A DNA stretch of 38,800 nucleotides from a virus. The DNA lies in the IMG/VR virus record IMGVR_UViG_3300009183_000184, positions 1 to 38,800 of that record. One strand, given 5' to 3'. Under the pieces are notes generated by a model. The model did no database searches, was not told where the DNA came from, and saw only the letters and a list, made by a program, of their open reading frames with translations. The translations under genes were made by a program, and so were the position numbers. Positions 28,901 through 33,508 of the stretch are shown here, piece by piece. The first letter of the stretch is position 1, and each line of letters starts with the position of its first letter.

Positions 28901-29852
28901 GCGTTACATTGTTACTGGCAAGGCTGGCAAGTATGATGTTGTCATGCAAGCCCACGCAAGTCCTTACACTGGTCAGATTATAGACCAGCGTGTGGTTGCT
29001 ATTGTACCTACGCTTGAGCATGCACAGTTGTGTATCCGAGAGTTTGACAACTTACAGCGTAGTCTGGCTGAACTGGAGGGTGTCAATACATCCGCTAACC
29101 TTCAGGCTTCGGCTCCAGTCATGGCTCCCCAGCAGATTGCTCAGGTTGCTACCCAATTGGCTCAGGCTAACGCCCAGAACCCAGTACCCCCTGTTACCTC
29201 TCCTAAGACACAAGCCGAGGTTCACCCTCAATTCAATGCTTGCGTGGTCGGTCTTAGTAAGTTGCGTATCCCTCAGGCTCTCGCCAAGGAACTAGTTACT
29301 AACGCTGTGAATGCCCTAGGAAGCAAGGCTGGTGTAGCCGAGATAGTAGCCCACGCCTTGCATGCTAATCAGGTCACAGCGGCTCAGATAGCCCATGCTA
29401 ATCAGGTGTTCGTAGCCACAGCCAACCAGACCACAGGCCAACCTAACCCTAACGGCATCCATCAGGTAGTCGTATTGCCATCCTTGGCTGGTCTTAATGC
29501 GGCTTGCGGTGCGGTTGTGCCTAGACCTCCTACTATTGCTGGTCTTGGCTGGCCTCCCAACTCTATCCCATCCCCTGTCCAGAATGCCAGTAAGCCTATT
29601 TGGGTTCCTACGGCTGAAAGCCTAGAAAGATTTAACAGGCTTATTAGATTCAATCGTTACAGTAACAAGGTTAAACTACCTAATGGAGCAGAAGGTATCG
29701 GAACTACATTGGTCAATGACCTTGGCTATACAATCATGCAGACATCTCCGTCTAAGTTTAGACTGTTTGCTCCTAACAAGATGCTAATCTCTGTAGCCGA
29801 TAACGAACAACAGGCTTGCGATGACCTACTTAAGCACCACTTCAAGAAATGA
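16902..29852 (+). CDS. Giant polyvalent virion-type protein (ART, two GNAT-like and other modules)
   Basis: This is a single 4316-residue frame. Regions: Pro-rich leader; hydrophobic Gly/Ala segments about 165-195, 406-448 and 470-527 (glycine zippers); GNAT-like domain about 1560-1665 with R-R-G-Y-G-D near 1612; ADP-ribosyltransferase-like domain about 1840-2095 (G-T-H-G-T, then I-F-H-A-G-T-Q-A, N-P-L-V, G-H-D-G-L-I); a module about 2121-2340 with F-V-H-D-F-F-G-H at 2274-2281; a second GNAT-like domain about 2430-2565 (YDKFGFEAVAR, DGWDY, RPDVVFM); coiled coils about 2700-2960; a Pro/Lys linker near 3880-3930; three small similar alpha/beta units toward the C-terminus. This matches the polyvalent-protein concept: many effector domains carried in the virion and injected. 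ATG 16902 overlaps the previous gene by 14 bases; a TTG just before it is the alternative. Domain calls are by pattern, and much of the chain is unassigned. Confidence 0.75.
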   Translation: MPTNNDPLFQSGKQFLKTQATPAAKPASMPMGESPQPSGDGINYEDIASGQGNHAWSQYANIADVKGPTSLKAQQITSLSDEQLMDAVKAPLSGEEVAMKMAALQAAGKRVDASTISKEEFEAYDPWREKQHFNFMGAVAEGAMSAVKDIGKGVYSAGTDWKKLGLAVGLSAVSSPVVGFGVAYGSSLLEGAARGTRDLGGLAVMAANHPGSPLYRMFVNPTNDMNKKYEDFLDLAKWNADSEDIISGKSNALMPSKETYEKLFGRAFGNQVDEFIGVNKELATAASYFLDPTTLLMFAPANIGEKIFGKAAAAAIKSGEAGNTLGHAMSATASRNAFKASWLNSLGENMVKFSEAATKPIDAMFDSITRNAEAVTGARSSISHGGTVRVSRVGAGHGGTKGPTSVVHAGMGALGMYSLFHIPYALPITSVYAGLKGVGMIGETILDVGRKGLEHSSTVMGKAIKASLPITMYMQDLAKTAVHGGVFGGLIGYAASGEEGAAGGIGTGAALGAIGHNVGYAYGTFSGQFAKEALYKEFDNHFNDLKEKGHILKHDRVREFIERIRDDHGDEEAIRAMSHVMALEKSKNTAVAYMGYKDFLGALANDPKMWESVIGENGPERKLSPTGEVLHSAMRGVVEMDGIGNVVRDGNGDPILLGRRERVESLRLTEKDKALIGPMPEQEGGVVNPNQAAWNGLFLGKDGKSSPIKIFTDGETGRNHIIINTDMMVGVRDKYGNPVYDTAFREGRRANMDKSQDIRVQETTEGPRVRREELRKKPWLLEPEGLDEYGMPLRSKKERTVAYPDDSVIGPMPPETKMVSKKSAGDIGPMPAVEVISGRKMVQAKTAPLGELWHAMNNAYRKINHGQEITNSVRDWLIGSGGKAGRAFSDRKQTVQFMHDVYRAIGGASRDGETGYNGAWRKAISEFEQTGEVKSPEVQRAFRDFIEELGESMFIGWESGKPFDYVYRGGDLGFARNLVESVKDSFFNRSLREATNLGADIRSRDFFINWFKEAKDGRKFRMDPILESSFNDLVRCYRDNEMKDAGLRRTDLNSLTSAQLKRQAETYGFEDRIEMDEKGNYKLKSDEKYNAEQFAKAQEMGMEMAHTFQTNPDLFNGVDVQVVTDGDARVGTVESNFVALDAASRDPNTSTADTLAQRRGAFLFQNKDFADVGVGIDEMLTAQAEQVYTSGVYAPRTKGSFGARGRPRTTPTGKLQADLLEAMKTGKKLILRGVPNEALFAIIQKHVPKSVSDNIRLLAPLIIDGGISTDNVARGQYHGFTQVDKDGVKRNRKTGDSFNAREVTFVPYNLELSWTLDNIKNPEINYERAHLAYNVQSMDIDAFNRRMHILWNESPELHALYGDIQQFIDHTYRTVDEYSASKEIPAVDFFGEGENARQKRKYVVAAIGASPNIAHHMAYSLAEAEWHSYQYQDRKQQQNHPWQRFRLDGLTGLQSVDGERARVRINETQYYRSMVPTPTSEAGSMWVDSAGKSVMYQPADGITPDLSKVPNMSPQKLGRRYDMNSEQWKTGFIGRAAEEQPTWVDKGTPMGKIETLKDKVVEFKINPKAGTVTLEIMTKKGGESVSHVYAEASKDGKRISHVAVSTMPSWLRRGYGDVAYSELIERVRAMDFKAFDGEIINSAALPMRLRNNRFGHGGTFIVGPDWTTIVDKATQAEVVRRLDNDIDLGVEHQGVRVSSPIVGSAFYQTAEIGDGPIPINMETMKDFNQSTTDKPYNADAVAKRLNDPLALVKELNKQNEFRPNKSKPLFQPADTFGAKSQDEADFLRSNYKWANEEAKDIFESEALKRFANQFRVGQEPVTVVKWALEEWKRVHGDTDVYNSQFVTGRPVVLIGTHGTQGADLMKTMTFRGDKIGSNTDTDTAKKGIFHAGTQATSGTYGRVVSSMYEVRSNLTKAVSLLDWSPKAASESKIREAARNMRESIMQYMSLGADEKQAITFLESRFNENLSEYFGNTVFDSIKPSLKGEIIKYANNLESYAKAFEAEFQEKNRQQVRSVIGYKNPLVVDYKGAIWHPMNDANLINSAIANGHDGLIVLNTRDSYSGVGYEDNLYVTLKENRGTHIATIDSSLTGKAKNRGLGGQEGGRWLQQPSDDVLPAGAFGPNNPDTVRLARAYKTTTGLATGDGKFVIKLNPNKSFKIGREYDILKHDPYNPKVRAAYKAFGDETLVQMQHIIDAGYTPEMHGLNSEPYSRSADAIADIRNNKRLKVLSTDKAYGTSAVSAKDITENPLLAMSKFKDANGVPMRVLDVFRFVHDFFGHSERGNGFGQLGEENAWDVHARMYSPLARRAMTTSTRGQNSWVNFIHEPNMEINRKRDMVRGLIRDGRVAEAMEIQKTIGSIRFADQKIGLMPEWVSRLDEELTPIERQVYGTHATSEKTFGLYQNADGDSHSIHSPEAEEFARIGKESQAASKFGTSVDMKNADGYKGHTLLMSGEGKAQASISPSGELGSVIKGVSGTASDVEAVVKAALSTGKVRWLNAFDTVLPSMYDKFGFEAVARLKFVDDYRPDGWDYVKYAKFNSGRPDVVFMAYVGEGRATPYERNARKIPTLLSYDDAVTLTQEKAQHARDNGYLMQPADMSGPDPVKFENLRSDTKKDLAFRDAIFDYAEFVRMTDERIKASQEPMNRGQILATWFRKNVDRTGGGQSPMTWNYAVGAEGKRIPIEEFTREHLDELKDEIARKDPNFKKVYSEWEKTVGELYTTEADKLAAELRAQVEAEQAQHTNQILAGETGTQRGKRLAREKYLAKVLDAISNKKARGRITSVESIFRSNKKAAENRRAILEAKDKMQQRQGKLKDIVELEFVNENEDAERRGITRDSDEYPHKDLAEDIAQEVDLRIAEEEAQAVRKKENLADPDQVDETTEIEPEGLSKEDYEKLAKSREERRKASGERSTSEMFFVADEETGIVQEDKILKYEPFTPEEIERLLRQENNKSFEEGGFRTYDETPKEGSTTSEFDYELQRRIAYNNKLAEIKKLTEQGLAKGNGVNLNTGTNYRVGSLEYLAHYKYANSVWFNAEGESILREINDGKTVTTIEGIVDRRFLNEKIPDTEITIKIAGQPDIKKNFRDLPEKVRAELLDETKAKPVYPPEYQAVIDHKRMLLDKLQNADTRLSTPLEHLMPLFGLFSLWGFDVNEALISKDFVAGHTEGAIPLNATGAETLRAVLSQSGVLFTGFDKPARFTDALKELPDLMTTTMEVLSEMREGAYYAKRDSKGKIIATSDIYLGRKDNITLDPKTMEPIKVKGENPLITEWLDTYLARYPENRHLVATIVEGETKSPLTKKELDRKIDNRYKGNNGLKEQFQKRNGRNPNPEEAKAIREKISKEVIAKHELKQLVGRPEFVGSFLDDSRGKKNVNYGDKPSIEYRAYLELKKQNDAQVAKKGGKGFSEIALKDAARQTAKEIRYEFIEYMFDQMNAYVLEQADVFEEGQGLIPKDYKTIQAERRSQANYRADTRSKAVADAHEGEAANLSSTQEGTGGMGRPASEDVSTTTREFTTEEVGATKEAEVEIKRTWREQADAKGTFQDSEGKGKIVVFEKNVGIKGDKTAYKVYIGDRMVGGAVGLDEAQKMFETQLAKFEAEGGIANEAQAEVAIEQPTQATPVAQTPATHPLGEGYLAMMRAAEGEDQGAFEAILAGKKDAPVKPVAETKPVTKPVEPKPTAEAPKSKLSEKLQGLTTTKYFLTEQGSRGMIEKEGPTWFLDKKHDGMELAQRLRKRWSIISDAGKRIAVERINRTLKEVKDRTVRQKEWMKEPEQRKKDAELALRLIQQNKDGTNLTNAEFAEVEKTDKYKKIRKEYDDAVEAYNEAYSKRGNPFDDVIDILAEEIDAEPETPTTKPAQPASYKQNTTATPLPFAGYDTPIGPERPPLASPSPKPVAKPVTPTAKPKPKPATPAVEAVKTQNATAQVKKIVQTQVAQAQVKPVNQVGASQVVLQTQGPLAASTRENLDHTQSVLGIKDHLTLKMNGTRISTADKRYIVTGKAGKYDVVMQAHASPYTGQIIDQRVVAIVPTLEHAQLCIREFDNLQRSLAELEGVNTSANLQASAPVMAPQQIAQVATQLAQANAQNPVPPVTSPKTQAEVHPQFNACVVGLSKLRIPQALAKELVTNAVNALGSKAGVAEIVAHALHANQVTAAQIAHANQVFVATANQTTGQPNPNGIHQVVVLPSLAGLNAACGAVVPRPPTIAGLGWPPNSIPSPVQNASKPIWVPTAESLERFNRLIRFNRYSNKVKLPNGAEGIGTTLVNDLGYTIMQTSPSKFRLFAPNKMLISVADNEQQACDDLLKHHFKK

Positions 29853-30163
29853 GCCCCCCGCCAGACCCAGACCTGACCAACGCAGTCAGAGACTTTCAGA
29901 AGGGAGGCTGGATTGTAGCCATACTTGGAGCCCTAGGTATGATTGCTAGAATGATATTTGACGATGAGAAGCGTCCCCTTGTAGTATGGATTAAGAAAGG
30001 GTTTGCTGGTGCTATATGCGGTGTCCTGATGTACTTTGCACTTCATGGTGCTGACATCGACCCTATATATAAGTCAATACTGTACTCAACCAGTGGAGCC
30101 TTGGCCCCCGAACTGTTTGAAAAACAAATTTACGATAGGATAAAATCTCTATGGAAAAAGTAA
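29849..30163 (+). CDS. Holin (LydA / phage holin-3 type)
   Basis: Holins permeabilise the inner membrane at a programmed time and let the endolysin act. The 104-residue protein has an N-terminal polar segment with the wording D-F-Q-K-G-G-W-I-V-A-I-L-G-A-L-G-M (first membrane helix about 18-37), a basic loop (DEKRPLVVWIKKG), a second helix about 50-66 (FAGAICGVLMYFALHG) and a third weakly hydrophobic stretch about 74-90 before a basic end. This layout is typical of the LydA-like holin family. The ATG overlaps the stop of the giant gene (ATGA) and its 3' end overlaps the spanin-like gene by 13 bases. The endolysin is not adjacent but lies on the opposite strand at 33486-33995. Confidence 0.8.
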   Translation: MSPPPDPDLTNAVRDFQKGGWIVAILGALGMIARMIFDDEKRPLVVWIKKGFAGAICGVLMYFALHGADIDPIYKSILYSTSGALAPELFEKQIYDRIKSLWKK

Positions 30164-30903
30164 TTCTATTTATGGCACTGCTTATGTGTGGCTGTGCTAC
30201 AACACAACAAACAACACAACCTATACCCGCACCACGCATAATAGAAAATGAAAAGAAAGACGCATACATCGACTTCCTCGAAAACGAAGCATCGGAAGGC
30301 TCAGCGGCACTCATCTCCGTTAGTCCTAGCATTGGTGAACCTTATAAAAAAATCATTGACCTCACTATTACTAGGCTTTCTGGAATCAAAAAGCCAACCG
30401 AAGAACAAGTTGAAAGATTTAGATTAGCCTTAAACAACAAGGCAGAACTAGACAAACAGGTCAATATTGCAAAAGGGGTAAACGAAGAAAGCGACAAGGC
30501 TTGGGCCGAGGTCGCTAGGATTGATAAGGAAAACGAAAGCCTCAAAGAGCAGGTTAAACTCCTTGAGGCACAGCGTCAGTTAGATATAAAACAGAAGTCC
30601 TACGATGAGGCTAGGACTACTTGCAACATGCTAGGGGGCATGCTTACCCTTATCGGGGTTGGGCTTTCTCTTGCTTCCATCTGGATTGGTAAAGGGCTTA
30701 AGGGAGGAATTGCTGTTGTCGCCATAGGAACCTTTATTATATTCCTTCCACTCATCATGCAGGATATTGTCGAATCCGAGTGGTTCAAGATTACCATTGG
30801 AGTTTCGTTTATTATTTGCCTTATCTTTGGGGCGTTTAGGTTGTTCCATACTCATAAGCACATTACTTCTTTGCCGAAAGGCGATAGTGAACAGTCGTCC
30901 TAA
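30151..30903 (+). CDS. Spanin-like lipoprotein with C-terminal membrane helices
   Basis: This 250-residue protein begins with a short lipoprotein signal (MEKVILFMALLMCGC, lipidation at C15), followed by a periplasmic-type helical region with coiled coil about 85-155 (EEQVERFRLALNNKAELDKQ, NESLKEQVKLLEAQRQL). It ends in three hydrophobic helices at about 159-179, 185-205 and 212-232 and a short basic tail. An outer-membrane lipid anchor joined to C-terminal inner-membrane anchors is the design of a unimolecular spanin, which fuses the two membranes in the last lysis step. The usual u-spanin has one C-terminal helix, so three is atypical. Overlap with the holin supports a lysis role. Confidence 0.6.
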   Translation: MEKVILFMALLMCGCATTQQTTQPIPAPRIIENEKKDAYIDFLENEASEGSAALISVSPSIGEPYKKIIDLTITRLSGIKKPTEEQVERFRLALNNKAELDKQVNIAKGVNEESDKAWAEVARIDKENESLKEQVKLLEAQRQLDIKQKSYDEARTTCNMLGGMLTLIGVGLSLASIWIGKGLKGGIAVVAIGTFIIFLPLIMQDIVESEWFKITIGVSFIICLIFGAFRLFHTHKHITSLPKGDSEQSS

Positions 30904-31126
30904 GGAAACCATTCTTAGATAAGGTTCTATAGTTTTGCTTTGTTGCGTAACCAAGTTCAATAAGTTTGTCTAATTGACGCTGAGCGTTTGTATGACCAAT
31001 CTTGTTTGACTCTTGGTATTCCTTAGCAGTAAACCATTTATCTGGAACCGTATCTGGCACTGAGCCACCCTTAAGACTGTGAATTTTGAAGGCTTTCTCG
31101 ATTTGCTTTAATCTTGATTTGTTCAT
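30863..31126 (-). CDS. Small winged-helix-like protein
   Basis: The 87-residue protein contains WFTAKEYQESNKIGHTNAQRQLDKLIELGYATKQ followed by a strand-turn-strand wing (YRTLSKNGFLRTTVHYRL), the layout of a winged helix-turn-helix domain. It may be a small regulator. It is the last gene of the leftward block. Its 3' end overlaps convergently with the end of the spanin-like gene by 41 bases, and its 5' part overlaps the upstream gene by 56 bases in another frame, so expression from the same mRNA is likely. No obvious terminator separates the two convergent units. Confidence 0.6.
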   Translation of the reverse strand: MNKSRLKQIEKAFKIHSLKGGSVPDTVPDKWFTAKEYQESNKIGHTNAQRQLDKLIELGYATKQNYRTLSKNGFLRTTVHYRLSAKK

Positions 31127-31253
31127 TGATGGTTTTGGTTGCTTCTATCATTGCTGGGAGGAACATGTCTATCACGCTGGCGTGAACGCCTAGTGATATT
31201 GATGCCGATTCCATGGATGAATTGTATTTCTTTTTAGTTGGAGTATTAATCAT
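31071..31253 (-). CDS. 60-residue hypothetical protein
   Basis: The ORF starts at ATG 31253, just inside the end of the metallophosphoesterase gene (8-base overlap), and ends inside the winged-helix gene. The protein has a polar start (MINTPTKKKYNSS), a central hydrophobic helix (HASVIDMFLPAMIEATKTINEQI) and a basic tail. I recognise no family. A TTG nine bases upstream is an alternative start. Support is mainly the tight overlap chain on both sides. Confidence 0.45.
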   Translation of the reverse strand: MINTPTKKKYNSSMESASISLGVHASVIDMFLPAMIEATKTINEQIKIKANRESLQNSQS

Positions 31254-32028
31254 TTGTGTCAAAGTCTATTGGTGTTACCCACTTACCGCCTACCTTATGG
31301 GCTTGAAGTATCTTCCAGTCCTTGCCCCTGACCCAGCCGTAGCACCAGCCGTTGCCCCATGTAGAGGAGTTGAGGTGGTTCTTAGCGTAGCCAGCGGTAC
31401 GCTGTTTGCCTAGCCAGCCAGCACAGAAGCCTACCACGCCCTTGTGACGCTTGGCATTGGCTTGGGTAATGGTATGGAGGTGGCCTATTACGCAAGCACC
31501 ACCGCTAGGAGCGTAATGGATAGCATGCTCCTTAACGCTGTTCTGGTTGGCTGTATAGCCATGGCAAAAAACAATAGGGCCGAGCCTGTAGGTTCCGTCT
31601 TCCGCATGGTACTTCTTGATGGTCTTGCATCCAACTTCTTTTAAAGTCGATACAATGTAGTCAATAATGTCCTTGCAATAGTCCCTGATGATACCACTAC
31701 CGCTCGACTCCATAGTTTTAAATAAACGGTCTTCATGGTTTCCAAAAAGATATACATGGGGTTTGGTTCTTTTGATGAATTCTATTCCTTGGGAGATATC
31801 TTGTTCGAGAGAGTCGTTTACATCTTTACCCTCTGCTCCCTTGCGGAGAGCCTTGATATCAAAGCCATCCCCACCATGGATACGCAAGTCAGGCTGGAAC
31901 CGCTCCATGAAGGCAACGAGTGCGTCAGTGCATGACTCGTCCTCCATATTTCCATGGTTATCGGAAAAGAATACAAACTTAGTCCACTTGCTTTTCTTTG
32001 CTTTTGGTCTTGATTTTGTTTTTTTCAT
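31246..32028 (-). CDS. Calcineurin-like metallophosphoesterase
   Basis: The 260-residue protein carries the full two-metal phosphoesterase signature in order: S-D-N-H-G (D23, H25), H-G-G-D (D54), G-N-H-E-D (N97, H98), C-H-G (H156) and G-H-L-H (H183, H185). Substrates of phage members include nucleic acids (Mre11/SbcD-like), cyclic nucleotides and phosphoproteins; this single-domain enzyme gives no further clue. The basic N-terminus (KKTKSRPKAKKSK) might bind nucleic acid. ATG 32028 is chosen because the longer frame starts with TTG well inside the upstream gene. It sits in the leftward unit that begins with the RecE-like nuclease, so DNA processing or host takeover is plausible. Confidence 0.85.
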   Translation of the reverse strand: MKKTKSRPKAKKSKWTKFVFFSDNHGNMEDESCTDALVAFMERFQPDLRIHGGDGFDIKALRKGAEGKDVNDSLEQDISQGIEFIKRTKPHVYLFGNHEDRLFKTMESSGSGIIRDYCKDIIDYIVSTLKEVGCKTIKKYHAEDGTYRLGPIVFCHGYTANQNSVKEHAIHYAPSGGACVIGHLHTITQANAKRHKGVVGFCAGWLGKQRTAGYAKNHLNSSTWGNGWCYGWVRGKDWKILQAHKVGGKWVTPIDFDTND

Positions 32029-32188
32029 ATACAGGTATGGTTCTGTGCGAGCGGGGTTTAATGATGTCAATTTCTCTAAGGATAGCCTCTAGTTCTTCTG
32101 GAGTAAACGATGCGTATATTCCTCTACCAATAGCACGACCAGCCACTAAGCGGAACATTTCAATTCCCTTGGTCTTTTTCTGGTTCAT
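31979..32188 (-). CDS. Small basic hypothetical protein
   Basis: This 69-residue protein starts at ATG 32188 and overlaps the phosphoesterase gene by 50 bases. It has a likely helix (FTPEELEAILREIDII) and a strongly basic C-terminus (YEKNKIKTKSKEKQVD). I recognise no family. The overlap is larger than usual, but the amino-acid pattern is protein-like and fills an otherwise empty stretch in the operon. Confidence 0.5.
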   Translation of the reverse strand: MNQKKTKGIEMFRLVAGRAIGRGIYASFTPEELEAILREIDIIKPRSHRTIPVYEKNKIKTKSKEKQVD

Positions 32189-32306
32189 TATATTGAGGTG
32201 CTGTTGTAAGGATATGGAATGCCCAATTTAGTTGTAGTTCGTTTACATCTAATAGGATACAGGCGAGTTTTACACGCCACTTGCTGATATGGGTTATGGT
32301 CTTCAT
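32160..32306 (-). CDS. 48-residue hypothetical protein
   Basis: ATG 32306 overlaps the stop of the preceding small ORF as ATGA, and the frame runs to TGA at 32160-32162, overlapping the next gene by 29 bases. The sequence (MKTITHISKWRVKLACILLD, then LQLNWAFHILTTAPQYN) is predicted helical with a mildly hydrophobic centre. No family is recognised. The ATGA coupling and the lack of any other gene in this interval are the only support. Confidence 0.4.
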   Translation of the reverse strand: MKTITHISKWRVKLACILLDVNELQLNWAFHILTTAPQYNEPEKDQGN

Positions 32307-32431
32307 AGGTTCATCAATTGTTCTATAGTTAGGTCTTCGTTGTCATCGCCATCATCGGCTTCCCATAGGGGAAGGTACGAGTTTGCTGATAACTTCTTCG
32401 ACAATGGAGATTTCTTTCGTAAGTGATGCAT
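32303..32431 (-). CDS. 42-residue hypothetical protein nested at an HTH gene end
   Basis: ATG 32431 lies inside the 3' part of the HTH gene in another frame, and the product ends in an acidic, helix-like tail (EADDGDDNEDLTIEQLMNL). It fills the gap between the HTH gene stop at 32352 and the next ORF, and its TGA overlaps the following ATG as ATGA. The first part is basic (HHLRKKSPLSKKLS). No family is recognised. It is weak as a standalone call, but the coupling pattern on both sides matches the rest of the operon. Confidence 0.35.
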   Translation of the reverse strand: MHHLRKKSPLSKKLSANSYLPLWEADDGDDNEDLTIEQLMNL

Positions 32432-32630
32432 GGACGGTTAGCAATTGCTTCTCCGTCATATCACCATACATAAGTATCCTTCTGTTAGTAATAGTTCTAA
32501 CCAAGGGCGGGAGACCTGCTCGTCTACCGCATTTCCACAACGAAGAGTACTTAATATTGTACTCATAGGAAGCCTCCTTGAAAGTTAAACCTTTCGCCAA
32601 CGCTTCTCTGTAAATGTCTACCATTCTCAT
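32352..32630 (-). CDS. Small helix-turn-helix DNA-binding protein
   Basis: The 92-residue protein starts at ATG 32630, sixteen bases after the nuclease stop. Residues about 4-36 (DIYREALAKGLTFKEASYEYNIKYSSLWKCGRRAGL) form a helix-turn-helix of the homeodomain-like type, with the pattern ALAKG-x(3)-EA-x-x-Y-x-I-x-x-S-S-L-W. The C-terminal half is a helix (TEKQLLTVHASLTKEISIVEEVISKL) that could dimerise. A transcriptional regulator or DNA-binding adaptor is likely. The longer frame to 32696 would overlap the nuclease gene and is not needed. Confidence 0.7.
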   Translation of the reverse strand: MRMVDIYREALAKGLTFKEASYEYNIKYSSLWKCGRRAGLPPLVRTITNRRILMYGDMTEKQLLTVHASLTKEISIVEEVISKLVPSPMGSR

Positions 32631-32646
32631 AGTTATGCAGGTAGGG

Positions 32647-33474
32647 TTATTCGATGTCAATGTAGGTGATGCCATCAGCATAAGAAGGCCAGACATTGTC
32701 AGTCAAACACTTTGACAGGCTCTTGAAGGCTTCGGATACCTTGGGCATACAATTGAACAGGAGGTCGCTAGGAATGATTTCAATGAAGCGTACGCCATGT
32801 GGTGCTTCCTTCTCTACAAAGCAGAATACAAAGCGATACTCGGTATCTGGATGTAGGGCTTTCATCAGGTGAATATAATACAAAGCCTGAATGTCATAAC
32901 CGCTTTTCTTAATGGCCTTCTTGATGCCATAGTTGTTTGCAGTTTCACTGGTAGTCTTAAGGTCTAGGATTACACGATGTTCATGGTTAACCCAGTCAAG
33001 GCGACCCTTGGCTTTAACATTGTCAAAAGCGGTATCAGCAACAATAGACACTTCTGGATTACCAGTCTCAGTGTACTTGATAAAGGTTGGAGAGTTACGA
33101 ACTGCCTCAGTCATGCTAATGCATTGTTCGTAGTGGTCTGGCGTAAGAGAAATCTTATTGCCATTTTCCAGTAAGAACTGTTCTGCTCCAGCCTTTCCCT
33201 CCTTAGTTCGTCTGTCAAACTTAGGCATCATAACAACCTCTTCATGGAAGTGTTGAGGCTGGAAGACGGACAGGTGGGTAGCCGTACCAAGCACCATGGC
33301 ATCGGTCTCTTCGCTAGGCGTGGAGATGTAATGCTGGTAGTGGGCAGGAGACTTGAGCATCTGCTTGATGGCAGACTGGCTGACAGCCTCTAACTGGCGG
33401 TAGGTGCTGTCTTCCATGTTGGTATGCTCGACAGCGTTCTTGAATAGTAGATGGGATTTGGTCATATGGTTCAT
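32647..33474 (-). CDS. RecE-type PD-(D/E)XK exonuclease
   Basis: This 275-residue protein shows the nuclease core expected of RecE/exonuclease VIII C-terminal domains: S-x-S-A-I-K-Q-M-L-K-S-P-A-H near 32-45, H67 in G-T-A-T-H, E141, D160 in K-G-R-L-D-W, the D-L-K motif at 171-173 (ILDLKTT) and Q196 with Tyr 199/200 (YDIQALYY). It would resect double-stranded ends and pass 3' single strands to the ERF annealase encoded just upstream. The gene is driven by promoter P8. The ATG at 33474 is only four bases after the -10, implying a leaderless mRNA; the ATG at codon 4 would give a leader of a few bases. Confidence 0.85.
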   Translation of the reverse strand: MNHMTKSHLLFKNAVEHTNMEDSTYRQLEAVSQSAIKQMLKSPAHYQHYISTPSEETDAMVLGTATHLSVFQPQHFHEEVVMMPKFDRRTKEGKAGAEQFLLENGNKISLTPDHYEQCISMTEAVRNSPTFIKYTETGNPEVSIVADTAFDNVKAKGRLDWVNHEHRVILDLKTTSETANNYGIKKAIKKSGYDIQALYYIHLMKALHPDTEYRFVFCFVEKEAPHGVRFIEIIPSDLLFNCMPKVSEAFKSLSKCLTDNVWPSYADGITYIDIE

Positions 33475-33478
33475 GTAG

Positions 33479-33508
33479 GTTATAATTATCGGGAAGGGGG
33501 GGTGTCAA
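33479..33508 (-). promoter_or_regulatory. Early promoter P8 (C-tract type)
   Basis: On the minus strand TTGACA (33508-33503), seven C, an 18-bp spacer, and TATAAC (33484-33479). It overlaps the last codons of the endolysin gene (L-D-T-P-P-S-R tail) and lies four bases before the ATG of the nuclease gene. Confidence 0.8.

Noticed and set aside
16902-29852. Possible N4-like virion RNA polymerase, because of size and position
   Set aside because: I found none of the single-subunit polymerase motifs in the chain; the recognisable parts are ART- and GNAT-like.
30863-30960. Bidirectional terminator between the convergent late and early units
   Set aside because: Only a 5-bp CTAAG/CTTAG hairpin without a clear T-run is present; not strong enough to call.
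31213-32231. Several + strand ORFs opposite the phosphoesterase and neighbouring genes
   Set aside because: They are antisense shadows of a gene with a full metallophosphoesterase signature and have no promoter or coupling context.
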